Assembly (NCBI RefSeq): GCF_042651565.1
Contig: NZ_JBHSDF010000003.1
From: Salinispirillum marinum
GTDB taxonomy: Bacteria; Pseudomonadota; Gammaproteobacteria; Pseudomonadales; Natronospirillaceae
DNA length: 64,000 nt
Reading direction: 5' to 3' (one strand)
The notes under the pieces were generated by a model. It saw only the letters and a program-made list of their open reading frames with translations. It was not told the DNA's origin and did not search any database. Position 1 is the first letter of the stretch. Every line of letters starts with the position of its first letter. Below are positions 27,116 to 35,363 of this stretch, in pieces. Position numbers and translations under genes: made by a program.

Positions 27116-28327
27116 ATGGAATTCAAGAAGTCACTCAAACTCGCTAATGTCTTCTATGACATTCGCGGCCCTGTGTTGCAAGAAGCCAAACGCCTTGAAG
27201 AAGAAGGCCATCGTATTCTCAAGCTGAACATCGGCAACCCGACCCCGTTCGGTTTTAATGCGCCCGATGAAATCATCACCGATGTCATTCGCAATCTGCC
27301 CAGTGCCGAAGGCTATAGCGACTCCAAGGGCATTTATTCGGCTCGCAAAGCGGTAATGCAATATTATCAGCAGAAACGTGTGGCCAACGTGGACGTCGAA
27401 GATGTCATTTTGGGCAATGGCGTCAGCGAACTGATCGTGATGACGACCCAAGCCATTCTCAATGATGGCGATCAAGTATTGGTGCCAGCGCCCGACTACC
27501 CGTTATGGACCGGTGCCGTGACCCTGGCCGGTGGCAAGGCCGTGCACTATCTGTGCGACGAAGCACAAGATTGGTACCCCGACCTCGATGACATGCGCGC
27601 GAAAATCACCGAGCGCACCAAAGCCATTGTAGTGATCAACCCCAACAATCCGACCGGTGCGGTCTATCCGAAAGAAATTTTGGAAGGGATTTTACAACTG
27701 GCGCGAGAACATCAGCTCATTGTGTTGGCCGATGAAATATACGACAAAATCACCTATGACGGCGTCGAACATTTTACGATGGCTGCGCTTGCGGACGATG
27801 TATTAACGCTCACCTTTAATGGCTTGTCCAAAGTATACCGCTTAGCCGGTTTTCGCTCGGGTTGGATCATGGTCAGCGGGCCGAAACATAAAGCGCGTGA
27901 TTTACTGGAAGGGCTAAACATGTTGGCAAGTATGCGTTTGTGCGCCAACGTGCCCGCGCAACACGCCATTCAAACATCCCTAGGCGGTTATCAGTCCATC
28001 TATGACCTCACCAAACCCGGCGGTCGCATGTGTGAACAACGCAATCTGGCGTGGGAGATGCTGACCGCTATTCCTGGCATTACTTGCGTGAAACCCAAGG
28101 GTGCATTGTATTTGTTTCCGCGGATCGATATTCGGAAATTCAATATTCAGAACGATGAACGCTTTGTCTTGGACTTCCTGCGCGAGCAAAAAATATTGCT
28201 CGTCCATGGCCGCGCGTTCAACTGGCCGGAAGTCGACCACTTCCGCGTCGTATTCCTGCCTAACCATGAAACCCTGACCGAAGCCTTGGGTAAGTTGGAG
28301 CAGTTTTTGTCCAGCTACCAACAATAG
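27116..28327 (+). CDS. alaA: Alanine transaminase AlaA-type aminotransferase
   Basis: This 403-residue fold-type I PLP enzyme transfers the amino group between glutamate and pyruvate. The PLP lysine is K239 in NGLSKVYRLAGFRSGW, with NPNNPTGAVYPKE and LADEIYDKI upstream. The N-terminus YDIRGPVLQEAKRLEEEGH and the MLASMRLCANVPAQHAIQT segment match E. coli AlaA closely. The stop codon directly abuts the stop of the convergent pdxB gene. It makes alanine and links glutamate to pyruvate metabolism. Confidence 0.92.
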   Translation: MEFKKSLKLANVFYDIRGPVLQEAKRLEEEGHRILKLNIGNPTPFGFNAPDEIITDVIRNLPSAEGYSDSKGIYSARKAVMQYYQQKRVANVDVEDVILGNGVSELIVMTTQAILNDGDQVLVPAPDYPLWTGAVTLAGGKAVHYLCDEAQDWYPDLDDMRAKITERTKAIVVINPNNPTGAVYPKEILEGILQLAREHQLIVLADEIYDKITYDGVEHFTMAALADDVLTLTFNGLSKVYRLAGFRSGWIMVSGPKHKARDLLEGLNMLASMRLCANVPAQHAIQTSLGGYQSIYDLTKPGGRMCEQRNLAWEMLTAIPGITCVKPKGALYLFPRIDIRKFNIQNDERFVLDFLREQKILLVHGRAFNWPEVDHFRVVFLPNHETLTEALGKLEQFLSSYQQ

Positions 28328-29464
28328 TTAAGACGGTATTTGAAAGCCCGCCGCACGCAATAAAGGGCGTGCAGGGCTTTCTTGCACCAGCACCCGGCAT
28401 TGTTGTATTTCTCGACGCTGCACATAGGTTTTTCGATATTGGTCAAAAGCCCGTGCAGGCTCCTCAGCACGCATGGCCAAACGAAACCGCCGATCATCTT
28501 GGGCTATGTCATACACCGCTTCAACGCTGTCGTACAGTGCCTGCCATGGGTCATCATCCAACACCACAATGCGCGGCGCGGGCGGTAAGAAGGTCGCCAT
28601 GTCAGGCAACGGACGGTCGTATTCCGGGTAGACGCGATTCAACGCCGCCCGCAACATCTGTGTACCGCGCCACTTGCCTTCCAGCGAATAGCCTGCGATA
28701 TGTCCGGTGGCCAAACGCACTTGAGGTAACAAGATGCGCGGAATATCCGGTTCCGGCTCCCATACATCCAACACCACCTGAACATCCGGGCGTTGCGGCA
28801 AAAACCGCTCTAACGCCCCAGCACTCACCACCGCTCCGCGTCCAGCGTTCAGCAAAACGGCATTCTGCGGCAATAAACTCAGCATGGAATCGCTGATCAA
28901 CTGTCGGGTCGGGTGCGCGCCTTCCCCAGTTAACGGTGTATGGACACACACCACGTCGGCCTGCATGGCGTCCGCCAAGGTGACAAAAGCTTCCGCTTCC
29001 GGCGTCTGCTCGGCACGCGGCGGGTCACATACCCGCACGGTTATGCCCAACGCTCGTAACCGTTTCACCAAACGACCACCCACATTACCTGCGCCAATCA
29101 CACTGACGGTCTTGTCGGCTAACCGCTGCGGCGCATCGGCATGCACATACAACAAGGCGGCGAGCACGTAATCACCTACGGCATCGGCATTGCAACCGGG
29201 TGCATGGGCGAAGGGAATCTGTTGTTTGGCTAAGCACTCGACATCGATATGATCAATGCCAATGGTGGCACTGCCGATGAACTGCGGGCGATGCTGTTGC
29301 AGCAACGAGGCATTCACGGGGGTTACGCTTCGCACCAATAACAGGTCGCAAGCCGCGACCTGAGCCGTGTTTATCGCACGGCCTGGTGCATAGGAAATTG
29401 CGGTAGCGATGTCGCCAAAATAGGCTTCAACGCCCGGTATGTTTTCATCCGCCAGTATGCGCAT
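28328..29464 (-). CDS. pdxB: Erythronate-4-phosphate dehydrogenase
   Basis: This 377-residue NAD enzyme performs the second step of the DXP-dependent pyridoxal phosphate pathway. It begins MRILADENIPGVEAYFG, the canonical PdxB start, and carries the Rossmann motif VIGAGNVGGRLVKRL. It also has the D-hydroxyacid dehydrogenase Arg (NAGRGAVV), Glu and His (GHIAGYSLEGK). The C-terminal dimerisation domain is present. The start at 29462-29464 overlaps the upstream helicase gene by 20 bases. Its neighbour alaA is itself a PLP enzyme. Confidence 0.92.
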   Translation of the reverse strand: MRILADENIPGVEAYFGDIATAISYAPGRAINTAQVAACDLLLVRSVTPVNASLLQQHRPQFIGSATIGIDHIDVECLAKQQIPFAHAPGCNADAVGDYVLAALLYVHADAPQRLADKTVSVIGAGNVGGRLVKRLRALGITVRVCDPPRAEQTPEAEAFVTLADAMQADVVCVHTPLTGEGAHPTRQLISDSMLSLLPQNAVLLNAGRGAVVSAGALERFLPQRPDVQVVLDVWEPEPDIPRILLPQVRLATGHIAGYSLEGKWRGTQMLRAALNRVYPEYDRPLPDMATFLPPAPRIVVLDDDPWQALYDSVEAVYDIAQDDRRFRLAMRAEEPARAFDQYRKTYVQRREIQQCRVLVQESPARPLLRAAGFQIPS

Positions 29465-30635
29465 GGGGACGTAGATGCTCAGGCGGGTGCTCGACGACCA
29501 ACTTCTCACCAATAAACGATTGCAAATCATCCACCAAAAAGGCGTCGTCTTCACACACAAAGCTGTACGACTTGCCTTCAGCACCTGCACGGCCGGTACG
29601 ACCAATGCGGTGTACGTAGTCTTCCGGGTCTTCCGGCAAGGTAAAGTTAATCACATGGCTTACATCATCAACATGCAAACCGCGCCCGGCCACATCGGTC
29701 GCAACCAACACGTTGATCACCCCTTTCTTGAACTGATCCAAGGTCTTCACGCGCTTGTCCTGGCTGATCTCACCCGACAACAGGGCGACTTTATGTTGCG
29801 TCTTACCTAACTGTTCGTGCAACTTGCGCACAAGGTCACGACGGTTGGCGAAAATAATGGCTTTGGTGACAGTCTCTTGTTCCAGGATAGCTTTCAACAA
29901 GTCATATTTTTCGTCCGTGGTGGTCAGGTATAAATACTGTTGCACTCGGTCGGTTGTCGACACATCAGGTGCAATGTCGACAAAATAAGGTTCGTTGGTC
30001 CACCGCTCGGTCAATGCCAGAATGTCTTTTGAAAAGGTAGCACTGAACAACAGGGTTTGTCGGTCACGCTTCGTTGGCATGGCGCGCTCGATGTATTTGA
30101 TGTCGGGAATGAAGCCCATGTCGAGCATACGGTCGGCTTCATCAATGACAAAATACTCGGTTTGATCCAAGAACACCGCCTTTTGTCGCATGAAATCCAT
30201 TAAGCGACCGGGGGTTGCGATCAAAATATCCACTGTGCGGCTTTCCAGCCCAACACGTTGCTTCTGCATGTCCATGCCACCCACCAAACAATGAATGTTC
30301 AGGTTGGTATGCTTGGCCAACAGTTCGGCATCGGAAGCAATTTGCAACGCCAGTTCGCGCGTAGGCGCTAAAATCACTGCACGCGGCTCACCCTGATACT
30401 GCGCCGGCAATGGGCAATAGAGTAAATCCGACATAATGGATAACAGAAACGCAGCGGTTTTACCGGTGCCGGTTTGTGCTTTGCCAATACAATCCCTACC
30501 CCGCATGGAATAAGGCAAAATGGCGGCTTGAATCGGAGTACTGTGGGTATAACCCAAGTCATTTAGGGCTTTATGGAGTGCGTCCGGCAACGGAAGCTCA
30601 GAGAAAGCCAAGATATTTTCGGCGGTTGCGGCCAT
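29445..30635 (-). CDS. rhlB: DEAD-box ATP-dependent RNA helicase, RhlB-like
   Basis: This 396-residue helicase has a Q motif near the N-terminus (THSTPIQ), Walker A AQTGTGKTAAF, PTRELA, TPGRLMDF, VIDEADRMLD, FSATF, and the C-terminal HRIGRTGR. The core is complete and the tail is short, as in RhlB, an RNA-unwinding partner of the degradosome. RhlE and SrmB are alternative names for DEAD helicases of this size, so the symbol is less sure than the function. It overlaps pdxB by 20 bases. Confidence 0.85.
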   Translation of the reverse strand: MAATAENILAFSELPLPDALHKALNDLGYTHSTPIQAAILPYSMRGRDCIGKAQTGTGKTAAFLLSIMSDLLYCPLPAQYQGEPRAVILAPTRELALQIASDAELLAKHTNLNIHCLVGGMDMQKQRVGLESRTVDILIATPGRLMDFMRQKAVFLDQTEYFVIDEADRMLDMGFIPDIKYIERAMPTKRDRQTLLFSATFSKDILALTERWTNEPYFVDIAPDVSTTDRVQQYLYLTTTDEKYDLLKAILEQETVTKAIIFANRRDLVRKLHEQLGKTQHKVALLSGEISQDKRVKTLDQFKKGVINVLVATDVAGRGLHVDDVSHVINFTLPEDPEDYVHRIGRTGRAGAEGKSYSFVCEDDAFLVDDLQSFIGEKLVVEHPPEHLRPHAHTGG

Positions 30636-30693
30636 GGAGCGTTATTTCCTCATCGTTGTCATACAGAGTCTACGGCGCGCTTCTTTTCTGCTG

Positions 30694-30942
30694 TCAACGA
30701 GCCGCTATCTCAATCCAATATATGTAGTCGTCTGAACGGTCCTCACGAGCCAGTAATGTGTGCCCCAAAAAGTGACAAAACTTGGGCACATCACGCTGCG
30801 TTGAAGGGTCCGTGGCAATCATCTTTATGACATCACCGGCGACACGCTGTCGCACGTTGGCGTGCAACATCATTACGGGTTCGGGGCATTTCAAGCCCGA
30901 CGTATCCAGTTCAGTAAACTGTGACGGTGGTACAAAATCCAT
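30694..30942 (-). CDS. tusA: Sulfur carrier protein TusA
   Basis: This is an 82-residue small cytoplasmic sulfur-relay protein. The persulfide-carrying C19 lies in LKCPEPVMML, followed by the D-P-S-T-x-R-D-V-P motif and HTLLARED, all typical of TusA. It accepts sulfur from IscS and passes it on for 2-thiouridine synthesis of tRNA or to molybdenum cofactor enzymes. A second TusA-like gene is at 41805; this copy has the CPEP form of the bona fide TusA. Confidence 0.9.
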   Translation of the reverse strand: MDFVPPSQFTELDTSGLKCPEPVMMLHANVRQRVAGDVIKMIATDPSTQRDVPKFCHFLGHTLLAREDRSDDYIYWIEIAAR

Positions 30943-31003
30943 CGGAAATGATCGGTTTTTTCAGACGCGCCATAATAGCACAGTTAAAGAGACTCTGAAG
31001 CAT

Positions 31004-31987
31004 TCATGTCGTGGCGTCAGTCAACGCTTGTACCAGAAACAGGGAAAACCGCTCATCCAGATACCAAGGCCCGGGTTTACCCTGAAAACCGACATGCCCG
31101 CCGCTTTCTGGCGCTTCAAAGTATAGCTGTGAATGGGTTGCAGCCTGCTCCAGTGGAAAGCAACTGGGGCTAAGAAAGGGATCGTTCACGGCATTCACGA
31201 CCAAGGTCGGCACCATGATATCCCACATAAACCGTTGTGCACTGCACGCTGCATAATACTCAGCAGCGTTGGCATAACCCTGCAATGGCCCGGTGTAGAA
31301 TTCATCGAAATCACGAACGGTGCGCACCTGGTTGAGCTGCGTTAGGTCGAAATGGTTAGGAAACCGCTCAGCCTTGCGCCGCAGGCGCGTGCTGAGATCA
31401 CGTACAAAACGCTTTCGGTACAGCCAGTTGGAGGGTTTGCCGAGCGTATCGGCACAACCTTCAAGGTCCACGGGTGCTGACGCAACCGCCGCGGCAACAA
31501 CCCCGCGCTCGATGGCCTGACCACCCTGCTCACCCAGCCATTTCAAGGTGACATTGGCCCCCATGGAGTAGCCAGACAACATAATGCGCTGATGCCCTTG
31601 TACCCGTGCCCAGGTCACTACTGCATCCAAATCTTCACTGCATCCGGCGTAGTAGACCTTGGGGGTAAGATTGTCGGCACGACCGCAACCGCGAAAGTTC
31701 CATCCGATAACGGCCCAACCATTGGCCTGCGCGGCGCGCGCCATGCCCGTCACATAAGGCTGCTGGGAATGCCCTTCCAAGCCATGCGCGATGATGATCA
31801 CCGGCGTTTCCGCCGCAGGTTTTCCCACCGAGTAGTAGTCGGCCACCAAGCGGTCGCCATCCGGCAAGGGTATTTCAACAGGGTCACTGGGTTGAGTAAC
31901 GCGCCTGAACAGGCTGGGGATTATGGTTTGTAAATGACCACCCCATTGCCAGGCAACAGGGCGGAATGATGAATTGACGATGGGCAT
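31004..31987 (-). CDS. Alpha/beta hydrolase, YheT family
   Basis: This 327-residue serine hydrolase has the oxyanion region IIIAHGLEGHSQQPY, WNFRGCGRADN and the nucleophile elbow GYSMGAN. A late histidine in GGHVGF completes the Ser-Asp-His triad. The layout matches E. coli YheT and the ABHD1/3 group. Substrate is not established, though lipid esters are likely. GAGGG lies 6 bases before the ATG at 31985-31987. It is the third gene after the membrane protein at 32116 and a 35-residue microprotein. Confidence 0.87.
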   Translation of the reverse strand: MPIVNSSFRPVAWQWGGHLQTIIPSLFRRVTQPSDPVEIPLPDGDRLVADYYSVGKPAAETPVIIIAHGLEGHSQQPYVTGMARAAQANGWAVIGWNFRGCGRADNLTPKVYYAGCSEDLDAVVTWARVQGHQRIMLSGYSMGANVTLKWLGEQGGQAIERGVVAAAVASAPVDLEGCADTLGKPSNWLYRKRFVRDLSTRLRRKAERFPNHFDLTQLNQVRTVRDFDEFYTGPLQGYANAAEYYAACSAQRFMWDIMVPTLVVNAVNDPFLSPSCFPLEQAATHSQLYFEAPESGGHVGFQGKPGPWYLDERFSLFLVQALTDATT

Positions 31988-31996
31988 CAACCGCCC

Positions 31997-32104
31997 TCAG
32001 CGTGTGATCAAATACAACAGCACGGCTACCGCAACCAACCCCAAAGTTGACCAGCGCAATCGCTGACAATATGGACAGGGTGGTTTCTTTTCTGTATCCG
32101 ACAT
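31997..32104 (-). CDS. 35-residue membrane microprotein with CPYC motif
   Basis: This is a short open frame, ATG at 32102-32104 and TGA at 31997-31999. It encodes an acidic-basic N-terminus, a C10-P-Y-C13 motif, and a single hydrophobic helix (about residues 20-33, LGLVAVAVLLYLIT) ending in Arg. The four-residue C-x-x-C next to a membrane anchor suggests metal binding or thiol chemistry. It lies 11 bases after the stop of the upstream gene and 9 bases before yheT, so the three form a tight unit. The ribosome site is weak. Function unknown. Confidence 0.55.
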   Translation of the reverse strand: MSDTEKKPPCPYCQRLRWSTLGLVAVAVLLYLITR

Positions 32105-32115
32105 GCGTTTTCAGC

Positions 32116-32646
32116 CTATACCGTTTTAAAGCGTTGGCTTAAGGCGTCGTAAAAAGTCTCCCGCAGCTCGGCAATCTCTTTACGCAGATGATCAAGCCCT
32201 TGAATATCTTCACCGCTGAACGTTGCCTTGTCGGCATAGATCTGACGGCGCAGATGGACAATTTTCGAGCCATAGATACGCAAAGCACGCTCCAATTTCT
32301 TTTCACCCAACAACAGCAAGGTTGCCTCGGCCTCCGTCAGATGGCGAAAGGCATTCACCAGTTCATCGGTGATGCGCCGCAACTCTTCTTTGCGTTGGTT
32401 CGGCCAGGAATTACCGTGGCGTGAGAACTCCAGGGCCATCGCCAGAAACTGTTGATATACATGGTGAACTTCACTGACGTTCTGTGCCACAGACTCCAGC
32501 AACGCGCGGCGCGTTTGTACAGAGCCTGATTCCGGGCCACTTTCTCTGCGCCGTGCCAACTTAACGGCAATGAGCGCGATCAGGCCACATGTCAGAATTC
32601 CGGCACCAAAGGTACCCACCAATAAATAGATCGTTTGCAAGTCCAT
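32116..32646 (-). CDS. Unrecognised membrane-anchored helical protein
   Basis: This is an approximately 176-residue protein with one N-terminal membrane segment (LQTIYLLVGTFGAGILTCGLIALIA, about residues 3-27). A helical, charged cytoplasmic part follows, with a heptad-like LEALEFSRHG...LRRITDELVNAFRHL run. Its topology recalls YhcB/ZapG (DUF1043), but I see no convincing sequence match and it is longer. I choose the ATG at 32644-32646, which has GGAGA 5 bases upstream, over an ATG five codons earlier. It probably forms an operon with the microprotein and yheT. Confidence 0.7.
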   Translation of the reverse strand: MDLQTIYLLVGTFGAGILTCGLIALIAVKLARRRESGPESGSVQTRRALLESVAQNVSEVHHVYQQFLAMALEFSRHGNSWPNQRKEELRRITDELVNAFRHLTEAEATLLLLGEKKLERALRIYGSKIVHLRRQIYADKATFSGEDIQGLDHLRKEIAELRETFYDALSQRFKTV

Positions 32647-32798
32647 CGTTGTCTCCGCCATTAAATTGACGATTGTTCAGTCAGTACGGATAACAATCAA
32701 AAATCGTGCCGCTTCTGAGTCTGTCACAAGTGCTGAACGGATGAGGCCATCGAAAGGCTGGAATGAGAGAAAAATTCTTAAAAAACAGGCCATTAGGG

Positions 32799-32826
32799 TT
32801 GACACGAAAAGTCGACTCTCTATAAT
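32799..32826 (+). promoter_or_regulatory. Consensus sigma-70 promoter of tRNA-Asn
   Basis: TTGACA at 32799-32804 and TATAAT at 32821-32826 both match consensus exactly, with a 16-base spacer. The tRNA begins 20 bases after the -10. Confidence 0.9.
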
Positions 32827-32845
32827 CCCCACCTGTTCGAGTTAC

Positions 32846-32921
32846 TCCAGCGTAGCTCAGTCGGTAGAGCAGAGGACTGTTAATCCTTTGGTCGCAGGTT
32901 CGAGTCCTGCCGCTGGAGCCA
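32846..32921 (+). tRNA. tRNA-Asn (anticodon GTT)
   Basis: This is 76 bases with acceptor arms TCCAGCG and CGCTGGA, a D-arm AGCTCAGTCGGTAGAGC, the anticodon loop CTGTTAA, the T-loop GGTTCGAGTCC and an encoded CCA end. It is a single gene with its own consensus promoter and terminator. Confidence 0.97.
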
Positions 32922-32932
32922 TATTTTGAGAA

Positions 32933-32963
32933 GCCCGGTCATGGCAACATGGCCGGGTTTTTT
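32933..32963 (+). terminator. Rho-independent terminator after tRNA-Asn
   Basis: GCCCGG-T-CATG pairs with CATG-G-CCGGG around a GCAA loop and is followed directly by TTTTTT, 12 bases after the tRNA. Confidence 0.85.
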
Positions 32964-33002
32964 GTTGCCTTGCGTATTCATGGCAACCCTTAATTTCAGC
33001 CC

Positions 33003-33029
33003 ACAAAAAACCGCCACATGGGCGGTTTT
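33003..33029 (-). terminator. Terminator after the FKBP isomerase gene
   Basis: CCGCC at 33011-33015 and GGCGG at 33021-33025 form a stem flanked by A-runs and T-runs, so it can work in both directions. On the minus strand it follows the isomerase stop by about 30 bases and ends in TTTTTT. Confidence 0.8.
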
Positions 33030-33057
33030 CATAGAGAACTTGACGAAAGAAATCGAC

Positions 33058-33738
33058 TTACAGCACTTCCAGTAATTCGACTTCAAACACCAGTACAGAG
33101 AACGGTGGGATTGAGCCAACCGCTTGGTCGCGATAGCCCAAATCGGAAGGAATATAGAAGCGGTACTTATCGCCTTCACTCATCAACTGCACGCCTTCTG
33201 TCCAACCTGGAATCACGCCATTCAATGGGAACTCAACCGGCTCGCCACGCGTTACCGAACTGTCAAAAACCGTACCATCGATCAAGGTGCCATGATAATG
33301 AACCCGGACAGTGTCTGTTGCTTCGGGGGACGCGCCGCCCGCACCGGCGGTGATGACTTCGTACTGCAAACCGCTTGGCGTTACCATGACACCTTCTTTG
33401 GTGGCATTTTCAGCTAAAAACGTATCGCCTGCTTGACGCATCTCAGACACCCGCCCTTCCTGCTCTTGCTGTAATTCTTGCTGCAACGCCATAACGGCGG
33501 TGCGGATCTCATCCATCGTTAAACGCGGCTCCAATTGTGATAAGCCGTCACGCAAACCGAGGATGACCGATTCAACATCAATACGATCTTGGCCAACTTG
33601 CTGCGCCAGGTTACTGCCCAAATCCAAACCAAAGTAATAACTGGTTTGCTCGGTGACCGTTTCCAAATTTTGAGCGCTAACCATTCCGCCCATACCAACC
33701 AAAACACTCGCCATCGCGAGCTTGGTGAACTTCTTCAT
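33058..33738 (-). CDS. FKBP-type peptidyl-prolyl cis-trans isomerase (Mip/FkpA-like)
   Basis: This 226-residue periplasmic protein has a signal peptide (cut after about residue 22, VSA-QN). An N-terminal helical dimerisation region runs to about 110, followed by a FKBP domain with VRVHYHGTLIDGTVFDSS, FPLNGVIPGWTEGVQLM and YRFYIPSDLGYRD. The active-site aromatics are in place. It catalyses proline isomerisation and acts as a chaperone for exported proteins. FkpA, FklB and Mip are all close relatives, so I give no symbol. Confidence 0.92.
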   Translation of the reverse strand: MKKFTKLAMASVLVGMGGMVSAQNLETVTEQTSYYFGLDLGSNLAQQVGQDRIDVESVILGLRDGLSQLEPRLTMDEIRTAVMALQQELQQEQEGRVSEMRQAGDTFLAENATKEGVMVTPSGLQYEVITAGAGGASPEATDTVRVHYHGTLIDGTVFDSSVTRGEPVEFPLNGVIPGWTEGVQLMSEGDKYRFYIPSDLGYRDQAVGSIPPFSVLVFEVELLEVL

Positions 33739-33868
33739 TCTGTAGGCCTTTTCTTATTTAACAGGTCGAATGTTGCTCGGTCATGCCACCCCAAACAAGG
33801 CGCTCATAACGGCAACAAACGAAAGGATCATTTACCGTGTCACACGTTACCAAGGCGCTGTCGTGTGC

Positions 33869-35278
33869 TCAAGTGTCAGATGGAGCATCGGCGTGAGTTT
33901 CTGCCGTCTTTTGGCTTTGTTTACGCTGTTGCCAAGCCTGTACCAAGGGATTTAAAGGTGCACAGACCAAATCATACAAACCCAGCACAAAGCGCTCGAC
34001 GATACGCAGTAACAACAAGCCCAACCGCATAACCCAAGCCAACAACAACAGACCACCCACCACGGAAGTACCCAGCATCAAACGAAGACCATTCAGTAAC
34101 GGCTCCAGTGGAATCACAATCAGCGTCAGTACCCAAGGAATCATCAAAGCCAACAAGACACGCGCACCGAGCGCCACCTGTGGATTCTCGACCGTGCCGA
34201 CCACCAAGGCATCGGAAATCGGCGGGTAATTCATTCCAACCAAAGCCAGCAACGCGTTAATCAAAGACCAAATCAGCAAACCCACAAAGGCCATACGCCG
34301 CAGATTTTTTGCCAGGATGGCATCCGTGGCGCCCAACCCGCGCAACAAGCGTGTCGCCTGGACATTCTCCAACAATACCAAGCCCGTCATCACCTGACCC
34401 AATAACAGAGCCACCACAGACACAATGCCCCACTCATAGGTTGCGACGGGTATGAGCACAACCACGGCCGGGGCAATAACCCAGTAGCTCACCAAGCCGA
34501 ACATCAGTAAACCCGCGGTGATCAACAAGGCGGTGGTAAAGTGAACCAGAATAGAACCCACCGCCGGGCGCAAGGCGCGCGACGTCCCAGCTGACAAGCG
34601 ATCAAATTGCTCTAATAGATGCTCCAAGCGCTCGGCCCGTTGCTCGATACGTCGTACGCCCTGACCGATATCGCCCTGCATATGCAGGAGACGTCGCCAA
34701 AAGGGCAGAAACTGATTCAACACGGCGTGTCGATCGGCAATCGCTTGCCGGTATTCCTGGCGTACCTGCCGAGATTCCTGCTGGATACGTTCCAGCAACT
34801 GCTGCAAGAGATGCTGCAGTGTGCGATTCCCCGACTGGGTAGCAGGGGCATTCGCCATGGCCTCGGCAGCGCGCAGCCATTCAGGCAGTTCGGGCGTTTG
34901 TTCCTGCGTGGCGGCGTAGTCTTCTTGCATCTTTTCAATTAACCGGCGTACTTCGATGCTCATGGGCTCGATTTGTGCAAGATCATTTTCCAGCGCGTAT
35001 TGCAGATGCACTGCTTGCCGCTTGATGTCGCGTTCGAGATAGCTCCGGCTGATCATGATCAACACTTTGTCATTGTGTTGCGCCATGGTCTGTGCCGCAG
35101 CCTGCAAACGCCAAGTAACCCGTGCCAAGGCATGACGTAAGACCCGGAAAACTTGCTGTAAAGCGGTTACGGCTACGGAACGAACCCATGAGGCGACGAC
35201 AATCAAGACGACAAGCCAGGTCAGTAACGACAGCCAAGCGGACTGCGGCCAGATCAGCCAAGTGAGTTGGTCTGCCAA
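33869..35278 (-). CDS. Unrecognised large membrane protein with coiled-coil domain
   Basis: This 469-residue protein has an N-terminal membrane segment (about 13-33), then about 200 charged residues with coiled-coil character (for example QHLLQQLLERIQQESRQVRQ). Five to six further membrane helices lie in the second half (about residues 245-440). The C-terminus is polar (QKTAETHADAPSDT). I recognise no family. The arrangement resembles membrane scaffold or mechanosensitive-type proteins, but no MscS signature is visible. It is divergent from the lipoprotein gene at 35364. Confidence 0.75.
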   Translation of the reverse strand: MADQLTWLIWPQSAWLSLLTWLVVLIVVASWVRSVAVTALQQVFRVLRHALARVTWRLQAAAQTMAQHNDKVLIMISRSYLERDIKRQAVHLQYALENDLAQIEPMSIEVRRLIEKMQEDYAATQEQTPELPEWLRAAEAMANAPATQSGNRTLQHLLQQLLERIQQESRQVRQEYRQAIADRHAVLNQFLPFWRRLLHMQGDIGQGVRRIEQRAERLEHLLEQFDRLSAGTSRALRPAVGSILVHFTTALLITAGLLMFGLVSYWVIAPAVVVLIPVATYEWGIVSVVALLLGQVMTGLVLLENVQATRLLRGLGATDAILAKNLRRMAFVGLLIWSLINALLALVGMNYPPISDALVVGTVENPQVALGARVLLALMIPWVLTLIVIPLEPLLNGLRLMLGTSVVGGLLLLAWVMRLGLLLLRIVERFVLGLYDLVCAPLNPLVQAWQQRKQSQKTAETHADAPSDT

Positions 35279-35363
35279 GGGTGTTACCTCCTAAGTGCTC
35301 ATGAAATGGTCGCGCGTTCCGATACTACTATCACTGGAATAATTTTTACACATACACAATGCT

